A stretch of 11,607 bases of DNA from positions 1 through 11,607 of the forward strand of contig JBFHRO010000097.1 in assembly GCA_041591635.1 (NCBI GenBank), written 5' to 3'. The stretch is from JACKOD01 sp041591635 (GTDB lineage Bacteria > Pseudomonadota > Gammaproteobacteria > Pseudomonadales > Oleiphilaceae). The translations under genes were made by a program, and so were the position numbers. Positions 1 through 6,298 of the stretch are shown one piece after another. The stretch's first letter is position 1. Each line of letters begins with the position of its first letter. The notes beneath the pieces were generated by a model that saw nothing but the letters and a program-made list of their open reading frames with translations, had not been told where the DNA came from and did no database searches.

Positions 1-68
1 CGGTAGCTGGCATCCACATAGTGGCGCAGGCGTTTAACCAGCTTTCTTAGTCGTTGTTTGTGTGACAT
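1..68 (-). CDS. 5' end of an unidentified gene (partial, runs off the left edge)
   Basis: Only the first 22 codons are visible. The peptide begins MSHKQRLRKLVKRLRHYVD and is strongly basic. I do not recognise the family, and 22 residues are too few for a call. The start is supported by a good Shine-Dalgarno sequence (AAGGAAG on the minus strand, about positions 74-80) a few bases before the ATG at 66-68. The gene begins 11 nt after the stop codon of the Na/Pi transporter, and the stop TAA partly overlaps the ribosome-binding site. It is therefore probably cotranscribed and perhaps translationally coupled with the transporter. It is read leftward out of the window, so its length and product cannot be judged. 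Confidence 0.6.
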   Translation of the reverse strand, partial: MSHKQRLRKLVKRLRHYVDASY

Positions 69-79
69 GCGGTCTTCCT

Positions 80-1969
80 TTAGCGCGTTGGGTCGGAGCC
101 CGCGGCAGGGCGGCTTGCTTCATTGGACTCGGGCGGGGCGGTCATGGCGGCAATGTCGGCTGACTCCAGCGCCAGACCACCCATCACGCCTCCGGCACCC
201 TCCGAGGAGGCCCCCAGCCAGATTTCGATAACATTAATCAGGTTGTGCGCGATCTTGCGGGCATAAGTGGCATCATTGATCAGCGAGGTGGCCGCTGTAC
301 CTGTCACCTGACGCGAACGCAGCAAGGCATCGACCTTGCCACTGGCAATCACATCTTCCTTTTCCAGCATCACCCGCAGCCGTCCGATCGACAGCAGTGC
401 TTTCACCGGTTTTTCCTTGCGCACCGAATCCAGCTCTGCCAGCACCTGGGCCAGTACACGGCGTAAGTGCTGATACTCTGCCCGCATCACCGGCTGCGGG
501 CTGAAGAGGTAATGCTGCAGGTTTTTGCGCAAATGCTGCACATCCTTGACCGCTTCGACCGCCTGGCGGCAGGCCATTTTGAGTTGAAAGATCTGGCGCT
601 GCTGCTCGGCATTCATGGTCACTTCAGCCCGGGCCGAATACTCGATAATGTCGCTGTAAATCCCTTTGATGTGTTGCCGGTACAACTCTGCCAGATCACG
701 GCCAAAATCGGTTTTGGGCGGCTCCACCGCCAGATCCTGAAGGTGGTCGGGGTCGTCCAGATCGGTGCTGCGCAAATACAGGCCGTACGCCATGACTGAA
801 CTCATATTACCCAGTAAATGCCGCACCTCTTCCATGATGACTTTCATGGCCGCATCGGGATAGGCCATGGCGGCATCATTGAGATAGCGGGTGGCGGCCT
901 CGCTGCGGCGTTCGGCGTCGGGTACGTCGAGCTGCAGCGATTCGCGCCTGTCTCGCTGGGGCAGTATCCACAGCAGGTAACGAATCAAGGCCGGCATCAG
1001 CGGCAACATCATGGCCACGCCGATGACGTTGAACAGCGTGTGAAAAATCGAGAGTTTCAAGGTGTAGTCGTCGGGGGCGATTCCGACCAGATCGGCAATT
1101 CCATCCACCGCCAAACGCAGGGGAACAATGGCCACAATGGCCACCAGGGCGGTGCTGCTGTTAAAAACGAAGTGGGCCAGGGCAAGACGCTTACCATCAC
1201 GGGAGGCTTTCATCGAACCTATCACGGCGGTGACCGTGGTGCCAATGTTGGCGCCAATGGCCAGCGCAAGGGCGTTGTCGTAATCAATCTGCCCCGATGC
1301 CAGCGCGGTAATGGTCAGCACCAGGGTGGCATGGCTCGACTGCATCACCACCGTCGCCAACGAGCCCAGCAGGGTATAAACCAGCAACCCGATCAGCCCG
1401 GGCATGGCGTAAGTCGCCAGGTCAATCTGGTCCTTGAAGGCATCAAAGCCTTCTTTCATGTAATGAATACCCAGAAACAGAAAACCGATTCCCGCCAGCA
1501 CCCAGCCAAGGCCGTGCAGTTTGGTGCGGCTTTGCAGCGTCAGCACCGTGCCTATCACCAAAAGCGGCATGGCGTAGGCTGAAATCTGCACTTTCAAGCC
1601 CACCCCGGCGATCAGCCAGGCCCCGGTAGTGGTACCTATGTTGGCGCCGAAAATGATGCCGATACCTTGGGCGAGATTGATCAGGCCGGCCGAGAGAAAA
1701 GAGATGGTAATCACAGATACCAGCGAACTCGACTGCATCACGCTGGTGGCCACCACCCCGAACATCAGGCTGCGGGTGGTGGTACGAGTGGAGCGGGTGA
1801 GCAGTTTTTCCAGGGTGCCGCCGGTATAGGCCTTAAACCCCTGCTCAAGCAAGGACATGCCAAACAAAAACACCGCCACGCCAGCGGCAATGGCCGTAAA
1901 GTGATCACTGGCCCAGAAGCCATAAAACAGGCCCAGACACACCAAGGGCAGAATCAACCGTGCCAGCAT
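80..1969 (-). CDS. Na+/phosphate cotransporter family protein with C-terminal PhoU-like domain
   Basis: This is an inner-membrane transporter of the Na/Pi cotransporter II family (NptA/YjbB type), 629 residues. Seen directly: a hydrophobic N-terminal half with two inverted-type repeats, each carrying the family signature. Repeat 1 has QSSS at about residues 79-82 and GANIGTT at 108-114. Repeat 2 has QSSH at about 210-213 and GANIGTT at 239-245. Roughly residues 355-600 are soluble and helical, as in the PhoU-like tails of bacterial members. Known for the family: sodium-coupled phosphate movement; the E. coli homologue YjbB is linked to phosphate export. Direction and substrate here are inferred. 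The ATG at 1967-1969 is preceded by AGGGA with 8-nt spacing, and an inverted repeat surrounds that site. The fourth signature residue in repeat 2 is His rather than Ser. A further gene starts 11 nt downstream, so this looks like the first gene of an operon. Confidence 0.9.
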   Translation of the reverse strand: MLARLILPLVCLGLFYGFWASDHFTAIAAGVAVFLFGMSLLEQGFKAYTGGTLEKLLTRSTRTTTRSLMFGVVATSVMQSSSLVSVITISFLSAGLINLAQGIGIIFGANIGTTTGAWLIAGVGLKVQISAYAMPLLVIGTVLTLQSRTKLHGLGWVLAGIGFLFLGIHYMKEGFDAFKDQIDLATYAMPGLIGLLVYTLLGSLATVVMQSSHATLVLTITALASGQIDYDNALALAIGANIGTTVTAVIGSMKASRDGKRLALAHFVFNSSTALVAIVAIVPLRLAVDGIADLVGIAPDDYTLKLSIFHTLFNVIGVAMMLPLMPALIRYLLWILPQRDRRESLQLDVPDAERRSEAATRYLNDAAMAYPDAAMKVIMEEVRHLLGNMSSVMAYGLYLRSTDLDDPDHLQDLAVEPPKTDFGRDLAELYRQHIKGIYSDIIEYSARAEVTMNAEQQRQIFQLKMACRQAVEAVKDVQHLRKNLQHYLFSPQPVMRAEYQHLRRVLAQVLAELDSVRKEKPVKALLSIGRLRVMLEKEDVIASGKVDALLRSRQVTGTAATSLINDATYARKIAHNLINVIEIWLGASSEGAGGVMGGLALESADIAAMTAPPESNEASRPAAGSDPTR

Positions 1970-1984
1970 ACAGGCATTCCCTGT
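1970..1984 (-). promoter_or_regulatory. Inverted repeat enclosing the Shine-Dalgarno of the Na/Pi transporter
   Basis: On the minus strand the bases immediately before the ATG read ACAGG-GAATG-CCTGT, a perfect 5-bp inverted repeat with a 5-nt loop. The Shine-Dalgarno core AGGGA lies in the 5' arm and loop, so the folded form would partly mask it. The divergent metY has a similar arrangement before its start. The stem is short, so it may be coincidental; function is inference. Confidence 0.35.
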
Positions 1985-2045
1985 TCCATAACCGAGATAA
2001 GGCTCTGATTAAGCATAGCAAGGTTTATCAGGGTTCCGCCGCCTT

Positions 2046-2058
2046 CAGGTCTTACCTG
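2046..2058. promoter_or_regulatory. Palindrome CAGGT-CTT-ACCTG in the divergent promoter region
   Basis: A perfect 5-bp inverted repeat with a 3-bp centre lies between the Na/Pi transporter and metY. It is just upstream of the candidate -35 of the metY promoter (2065-2070). The position suits an operator for either gene. It does not match the MetJ box (AGACGTCT) that I know, and no regulator can be assigned from sequence alone. Confidence 0.3.
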
Positions 2059-2064
2059 GATCAA

Positions 2065-2093
2065 TTTCCGCGCTGGCGCCGCTGTGCTATAAC
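2065..2093 (+). promoter_or_regulatory. Candidate sigma-70 promoter for metY
   Basis: A -10-like hexamer TATAAC lies at 2088-2093, with a weak -35-like TTTCCG at 2065-2070 and a 17-bp spacer. This would give a 5' leader of roughly 70 nt before the metY ATG at 2168. The -10 is good and the -35 poor, so activator dependence is possible. This is pattern matching only. Confidence 0.35.
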
Positions 2094-2154
2094 TGAGAGG
2101 CTTAATACCTTGGCACACCAGTAATCCTGCTGCCTTCCTACCCCTCACCCTTTT

Positions 2155-2167
2155 GACAGGAGCTGTC
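2155..2167 (+). promoter_or_regulatory. Inverted repeat enclosing the metY Shine-Dalgarno
   Basis: GACAG-GAG-CTGTC is a perfect 5-bp inverted repeat with a 3-nt loop, ending directly against the ATG at 2168. The Shine-Dalgarno AGGAG (2158-2162) occupies the arm and loop. The hairpin would occlude ribosome binding when folded. It also decides the start: AGGAG is 5 nt from this ATG, whereas the in-frame TTG at 2153 has no such site. Confidence 0.4.
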
Positions 2168-3442
2168 ATGAAACCGGAAACTCTCGCGCTCCACGCGGGC
2201 TACACCAGCGAACCCACCACCAAGGCCGCTACCACCCCCATTTACCAGACAACCTCGTATACCTTCGATAACACCCAGCACGGTGCCGATCTGTTCGACC
2301 TGAAGGTGGCAGGCAATATCTATTCGCGCATCATGAACCCCACCAACGCGGTGCTCGAAGCCCGTCTGGCCGCGCTGGAAGGCGGTGTGGGGGCACTGGC
2401 ACTGGCCTCCGGCATGGCGGCGATTACGTATGCCATACAGGCAATCACCCAGGCGGGCGACAACATCGTCAGTACCAGCCAGCTGTATGGCGGCACCTAT
2501 AACCTGTTCGCCCACACCCTGCCGCGTCAGGGTATTCAGGTACGCTTCGCCGCCCACGATGACTATGCAGGGCTGGAAGCACACATCGACGACAATACCC
2601 GCCTGCTGTTTTGCGAATCGATCGGCAACCCGGCCGGCAACGTGGTCGATCTGACCCGCCTGGCCGACATTGCCCACCGCCACGGCATCCCCCTGGTGGT
2701 TGACAACACGGTCGCCACGCCTTACCTGTGCAAGGTATTCGACTTCGGCGCCGATATCGCCGTGCACTCACTGACCAAATACATTGGCGGCCATGGCACC
2801 ACCATCGGCGGCATTATCGTGGATTCCGGCAAATTCGACTGGGTGGCGAATAAAGCCCGCTTTCCGATGCTCAACGAGCCCGACCCCTCTTACCACGGTG
2901 TGGTTTATACCCAGGCGCTGGGCGCCGCCGCCTACATCGGCCGCTGCCGCGTAGTGCCTTTGCGCAACACCGGCGCCGCGCTCTCGCCCATGAATGCATT
3001 CCAGATCATGCAGGGCCTGGAAACCCTCACCCTGCGAATGGATCGCCATTGTGAAAACGCGCTCAAGGTCGCCCAATTCCTGCAGGACCACCCGCAGGTG
3101 AACTGGGTCAACTACGCCGGCCTGAGCAACAGCCCGTACCATGCCACCTGCCAAAAACTCCTCGGGGGGCGCGCCTCGGGGATACTCAGCTTTGGCATCC
3201 AGGGCGGGCGCGAGGCGGGGGCAAAATTCATCGATGCCTTGCAACTGATTCTGCGTCTGGTCAATATCGGCGATGCCAAATCCCTGGCCTGCCATCCGGC
3301 CTCCACCACCCACCGCCAGCTCAATCCGCAGGAACTCGCCTCGGCAGGCGTGAGTGAAGACATGGTGCGCATTTCGGTCGGTATCGAGCACATTGATGAC
3401 ATTCTGGCCGACATCTCCCAGGCACTGGAGGCGGCGAAGTAA
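2168..3442 (+). CDS. metY: O-acetylhomoserine sulfhydrylase (O-acetylhomoserine aminocarboxypropyltransferase)
   Basis: This is a cytoplasmic PLP enzyme of the Cys/Met metabolism family. It is predicted to convert O-acetylhomoserine plus sulfide to homocysteine and acetate (EC 2.5.1.49), the direct sulfhydrylation route to methionine. The 424 residues match the usual MetY length of about 425-430, longer than cystathionine gamma-synthases. Seen directly: the N-terminus KPETLALHAGY, the YSRIMNPTNAVLEARLAALE segment, and the PLP-lysine motif SLTKYIGGHGTTIGG with Lys204. This last form, with GGHGT, is typical of MetY rather than MetB/MetC. The C-terminus carries the expected substrate-binding pattern SLACHPASTTHRQL. 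The ATG at 2168 has AGGAG at 5 nt; an upstream TTG would add only five residues. It is followed after 79 nt by a HopJ-family gene, with a 9-bp hairpin between them. O-succinylhomoserine as the true substrate cannot be excluded. Confidence 0.93.
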   Translation: MKPETLALHAGYTSEPTTKAATTPIYQTTSYTFDNTQHGADLFDLKVAGNIYSRIMNPTNAVLEARLAALEGGVGALALASGMAAITYAIQAITQAGDNIVSTSQLYGGTYNLFAHTLPRQGIQVRFAAHDDYAGLEAHIDDNTRLLFCESIGNPAGNVVDLTRLADIAHRHGIPLVVDNTVATPYLCKVFDFGADIAVHSLTKYIGGHGTTIGGIIVDSGKFDWVANKARFPMLNEPDPSYHGVVYTQALGAAAYIGRCRVVPLRNTGAALSPMNAFQIMQGLETLTLRMDRHCENALKVAQFLQDHPQVNWVNYAGLSNSPYHATCQKLLGGRASGILSFGIQGGREAGAKFIDALQLILRLVNIGDAKSLACHPASTTHRQLNPQELASAGVSEDMVRISVGIEHIDDILADISQALEAAK

Positions 3443-3453
3443 CGCCGTTGCGA

Positions 3454-3479
3454 GGCTGGCGAGCGTCCGGTCGCCAGCC
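3454..3479 (+). terminator. Strong intergenic hairpin after metY, without a U-tract
   Basis: A perfect 9-bp stem, GGCTGGCGA (3454-3462) with TCGCCAGCC (3471-3479), closes an 8-nt loop. It starts 11 nt after the metY stop. It is followed by CCGGACC rather than a run of T, so it is not a standard intrinsic terminator. It could attenuate transcription into the next genes or protect the 3' end of the metY message. Confidence 0.5.
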
Positions 3480-3521
3480 CCGGACCAACATCTGTTTTGC
3501 ATTGACCAGGAATCGTTACCC

Positions 3522-3911
3522 ATGAGTACCTCCCCCCTTGAGGTTATGACCCCCGAGCAACTGCTGGCGCGAATTCGCCAGGCTCCCGAAAGCATCGAAT
3601 TTGGCGCCGTCATGGCCACTATTGCCCGCTACTATCAGTACCAGCCGACCGCCTTTGTGAACGGCAAGGAGGCAGCCACCCAGGTCGTCAACGCCGCCGG
3701 CAGCAACGAAGGCTCGTGCCGGATTTTCGCCTTTGCCAAACTGCACGGCCTGACGCAGACCCAAACACTGGCCTGCTTTGGCGCCTACTACCGGGATGAC
3801 GTACTCAAGCACCCCGAAGGCAGCGACCACGCCAACATCCGCACTTTTATGCGCGACGGCTGGGAAGGCCTATCTTTTGCCGGTGAGGCCCTGGTACCGG
3901 CTACACTCTAG
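3522..3911 (+). CDS. HopJ type III effector-family protein (function unknown)
   Basis: A 129-residue protein of the HopJ family (named after a Pseudomonas syringae type III effector candidate). Seen directly: the conserved block from about residues 36-120. It includes YQYQPTAFVNGKE (38-50), NAAGSNEGSCRIFAFAKL (57-74), LACFGAYYRDDVL (83-95) and DHANIRTFMRDGWEGLSF (102-119), which together are characteristic. Most members are in bacteria without a matching type III system, so a secreted role is doubtful; a cytoplasmic protein of unknown function is more likely. The ATG at 3522 has AGGAA at 3508-3512. The same frame is open further upstream into metY but has no ribosome-binding site there, so the short form is chosen. 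It lies between metY (79 nt) and cardiolipin synthase (50 nt), all in one direction. I see no signal peptide and no secretion-system gene nearby. Confidence 0.88.
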   Translation: MSTSPLEVMTPEQLLARIRQAPESIEFGAVMATIARYYQYQPTAFVNGKEAATQVVNAAGSNEGSCRIFAFAKLHGLTQTQTLACFGAYYRDDVLKHPEGSDHANIRTFMRDGWEGLSFAGEALVPATL

Positions 3912-3961
3912 ACAGCGGCACCTGTCAGCCGAATCAGCCTTTTGGACCACGCGAGTCAATC

Positions 3962-5392
3962 ATGGATTTCAGCTGGATCGCCATTGCCTTTGCAGGTATT
4001 TACCTGCTCGCACTGTACTGTATTCGTCGTGTACTTCTGACCTATCACAGCGTTCACAGCGCCATTGCCTGGATCGTGGCGCTGATCGCCTTTCCGTTTT
4101 TCAGTCTGGTGTTTTTCGTCTTTTTCGGCCGTCATCGTTTTGAAGGCTATGTCGCCGCGCGTCGCTCGGGTGACCAGGAACTCATCTACATCAGCAAGGA
4201 AGTGCTCGACACCAATGCCCGCTACTTCTGCCCCCCGCCGGCACACAGCCCCGAACTGGCGGTCATCAGCCATCTGGCAAAGGCCCCCTTTAGCCACAAC
4301 AACCAGTGCGCCCTGCTAATCGATGGCGAGGCCACCTTTGGCGCCATGTTTGAAGCCATCGAGCAGGCCCGCAGTTACGTGCTGCTGGAGTTTTACATCG
4401 TTCGCAACGATCGCATTGGCCAACTGCTGCACGACACGCTGCTGCGCAAGCAACAACAGGGCGTGCAGGTATTCTTTCTGTATGACGCCTGGGGCAGCGC
4501 CTCACTGCCTGATCAGTACATCCAGGCCCTGACCTCGGCCGGGGTTGAGGTACACTCCTTCAACAGTGTCAAACGCCTGCTCAGCCGGTTTCAGGTGAAC
4601 TTTCGCAACCACCGCAAGCTGGTGGTGGTCGACGGGGACTTGGCCTTTATGGGGGGAATCAATGTAGGCGACGAATACCTGGGGCTTGACCCGGACCTCT
4701 CGCCCTGGCGCGACACCCAGCTCAAACTCAGGGGCCCGGCCGTGCAGGCGCTGCAACTGACCTTTATGGAAGACTGGTACTGGGCCACCGGCCAAACGCC
4801 CCGCCTGCGCTGGCAGCGTCGCCCCGAGGACACCCCGCCCACCGAGGGCGCCGTACTGATTCTTTCCACCAGCGCCGCCGATGAACCCGAAACCTGCATG
4901 CTGGCTTTTCTGACCATGATTCATCACGCCCGGCAACGGCTGTGGATCGCCAGCCCCTACTTTGTGCCCGACATGCAACTCATCAACGCCCTGCACCTGG
5001 CCGCCTTGCGTGGCGTGGACGTACGCATTCTGATTCCCAGCCGGGCCGATTTCGCCTGGTTCCAGTATGCGGCTTACTCTTATCTGGAGCATGCCCAGCA
5101 GGCCGGCATCAAGATCTACCGCTATCACAGCGGCTTTATGCACCAAAAGGTGTGGCTCATCGACAACCGCTATTGTGTGGTCGGCACCCACAACCTGGAT
5201 AACCGCTCCATGCGCCTGAATTTTGAAACGGCCGCGGTCATTACCGAAGGCTCACTCATCGCCAGTGCCGAACAGATGCTCGAACAGGACTTCAGCCAGG
5301 CGGTGCGCCTGACCGGTGACGATTACCGCAACAAGTCGACCGCATTCAAACTGACGTGCCGCGCCTGCCGCTTGTTGGCGCCATTGCTGTGA
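3962..5392 (+). CDS. cls: Cardiolipin synthase, ClsA-type phospholipase D superfamily
   Basis: An inner-membrane enzyme that condenses two phosphatidylglycerol molecules to cardiolipin and glycerol. The 476 residues compare with about 486 in E. coli ClsA. Seen directly: two N-terminal hydrophobic segments (about residues 5-25 and 35-57, with FPFFSLVFFVFFG), then two phospholipase D catalytic motifs of the form HxK(x)4D. The first is in NHRKLVVVDG (His217, Lys219, Asp224) and the second in MHQKVWLID (His394, Lys396, Asp401). Both sets are intact and each is followed by the usual G-G/T-x-N segment (GGINVGDEYLG; GTHNLDNRSMRLNFE). The start ATG has only a weak GCGAG site at 3951-3955. It follows the HopJ-family gene by 50 nt, so cotranscription is plausible. 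Cls paralogues exist in many species, so a specific ClsA/B/C assignment rests on the two-TM layout. Confidence 0.94.
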   Translation: MDFSWIAIAFAGIYLLALYCIRRVLLTYHSVHSAIAWIVALIAFPFFSLVFFVFFGRHRFEGYVAARRSGDQELIYISKEVLDTNARYFCPPPAHSPELAVISHLAKAPFSHNNQCALLIDGEATFGAMFEAIEQARSYVLLEFYIVRNDRIGQLLHDTLLRKQQQGVQVFFLYDAWGSASLPDQYIQALTSAGVEVHSFNSVKRLLSRFQVNFRNHRKLVVVDGDLAFMGGINVGDEYLGLDPDLSPWRDTQLKLRGPAVQALQLTFMEDWYWATGQTPRLRWQRRPEDTPPTEGAVLILSTSAADEPETCMLAFLTMIHHARQRLWIASPYFVPDMQLINALHLAALRGVDVRILIPSRADFAWFQYAAYSYLEHAQQAGIKIYRYHSGFMHQKVWLIDNRYCVVGTHNLDNRSMRLNFETAAVITEGSLIASAEQMLEQDFSQAVRLTGDDYRNKSTAFKLTCRACRLLAPLL

Positions 5393-5430
5393 GCCCCGCT
5401 GCGCCAGTTCGCACCCGGACATTTTGTGCT

Positions 5431-5447
5431 CCGGCACACACTGCCGG
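5431..5447 (+). terminator. Possible weak terminator hairpin after cls
   Basis: CCGGCA (5431-5436) pairs with TGCCGG (5442-5447) across a CACAC loop, 39 nt after the cls stop. A second tiny stem, CGCT-AAAA-AGCG, follows at 5455-5466. No T-run follows on the plus strand, so termination, if any, would be Rho-dependent or weak. Confidence 0.3.
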
Positions 5448-5468
5448 CGGCAGACGCTAAAAAGCGGC

Positions 5469-5496
5469 TATACGCCACAGCGAAATTTTCTATACT
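5469..5496 (+). promoter_or_regulatory. Candidate promoter of the GntR-family gene
   Basis: TATACT at 5491-5496 is a good -10 hexamer. The -35 is poor (TATACG at 5469-5474 with a 16-bp spacer). The hexamer CTATAC occurs twice, at 5468-5473 and 5490-5495, a 22-bp period or about two helical turns, which could be a binding site overlapping the promoter. The leader to the ATG at 5574 would be about 70 nt. Confidence 0.4.
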
Positions 5497-5573
5497 GAAA
5501 GCCACGCCAAAAAAACTGGCCGCCAAGGCCGGAGCGAACAACAAACACTGGCACTAACAAAAGCAGGTGAGAA

Positions 5574-6260
5574 ATGCAGTTCAAGCCCAGGGAAACACTG
5601 ACAGAGCAGGTCGCCCAGCACATCGAGAACATGATTGTGTTCGGCAAGCTCAAAGGAGGCCAGCGCATTTATGAAGGGCCGATGGCCAAGGAACTGGATG
5701 TCAGCCACGGCTCGGTGCGCGAAGCGCTGTTGCTGCTGGAAAAGCGTCATCTGGTGTGGAGCACGCCACGCAAGGGCACCTTTGTCACCGAACTCGACGA
5801 AAGTTTCGTGCGCAGCCTGTACGAAGCCATGCAGCTGTATTTGACCCACACCGACATGAAACTGCTGAGCAACTGGACGCCCGAATACCTGGCCCAGCTC
5901 GAAACCCTCTACGAAACCATGAGTGAGTGTTATCGCCGTGGCCAGCTGATGGAATTTCTCAATCTGGGAATGGAATACGCGCAAAGCTCCATTGTTTACG
6001 CAGACAACTATTTTATCGTCAGTGCCCTGCGCGATCTCTGGCCCTCGGCCAAGCGTTGCGCCTTTGTCGCCTTGCGCCAGGGCCCGGTGGTGATCGAAAA
6101 CAGCCTCAAGCACATGCGCCGTTCCCTCGATACCATCAAGGCACGGGATCGCGAGGCCTTAGCCAAGATCATTGCCGACTATGCCCAGGAGCAGTGCGAG
6201 CAAGTACTGAATTCGCTGGGGCGCAAGAAAAAGGCACCCGCTGACGCGGCGCAGAGCTAG
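5574..6260 (+). CDS. GntR-family transcriptional regulator, FadR/FCD-like
   Basis: A DNA-binding regulator of 228 residues, the usual size for the FadR/FCD branch of GntR. Seen directly: a winged helix-turn-helix at about residues 6-74, with the typical VSHGSVREALLLLEKRHLV recognition region (43-61) and the wing PRKGTFV (65-71). An all-helical domain follows at about 75-215. In FCD proteins the ligand pocket usually holds a metal bound by Asp and three His. By eye, the aligned positions here appear as Asn130, Tyr135, His180 and Tyr203, so the metal site looks largely lost; this alignment is my inference. The Shine-Dalgarno is AGGTGAG, close to the ATG. The basic tail GRKKKAPADAAQS is unremarkable. 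It has its own candidate promoter and converges with a methyltransferase gene 24 nt away. The effector and targets are unknown. Confidence 0.88.
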   Translation: MQFKPRETLTEQVAQHIENMIVFGKLKGGQRIYEGPMAKELDVSHGSVREALLLLEKRHLVWSTPRKGTFVTELDESFVRSLYEAMQLYLTHTDMKLLSNWTPEYLAQLETLYETMSECYRRGQLMEFLNLGMEYAQSSIVYADNYFIVSALRDLWPSAKRCAFVALRQGPVVIENSLKHMRRSLDTIKARDREALAKIIADYAQEQCEQVLNSLGRKKKAPADAAQS

Positions 6261-6275
6261 CCCGCCGCGCCCCTC

Positions 6276-6298
6276 AGCACAGGATCAGCCGTGCTTTT
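6276..6298 (+). terminator. Possible terminator of the GntR-family gene in the convergent junction
   Basis: AGCAC (6276-6280) pairs with GTGCT (6291-6295) across a 10-nt loop and is followed by TTT. It lies 15 nt after the regulator stop and overlaps the last codons of the convergent methyltransferase gene. The stem is short, so the call is weak. Confidence 0.3.

Noticed and set aside
818..1582. 254-codon open frame on the plus strand opposite the Na/Pi transporter
   Set aside because: Its product is rich in Gln, His and Gly with no recognisable domain. The opposite strand encodes a complete transporter with conserved motifs, so this is an antisense shadow.
2153..2167. TTG start five codons upstream of the metY ATG
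   Set aside because: There is no Shine-Dalgarno upstream of it. The AGGAG lies between the TTG and the ATG and is properly spaced for the ATG.
1954..2169. 71-codon minus-strand frame across the divergent promoter region
   Set aside because: It overlaps the start of both neighbouring genes and has no ribosome-binding site or recognisable product.
2138..2767. 209-codon frame on the minus strand opposite metY
   Set aside because: It lies antisense to the PLP enzyme coding sequence, has no start signal, and its composition is explained by the GC-rich codons of metY.
3522..3911. HopJ gene as evidence of a type III secretion or pathogenicity locus
   Set aside because: No secretion, chaperone or hrp-type gene is present in the window, and the family is widespread in non-pathogens.
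5509..5532. Minus-strand intrinsic terminator (GGCC stem followed by seven T)
   Set aside because: No minus-strand gene lies to its right that would need it. The stem is only 4 clean base pairs, so it may be fortuitous within the gntR leader.
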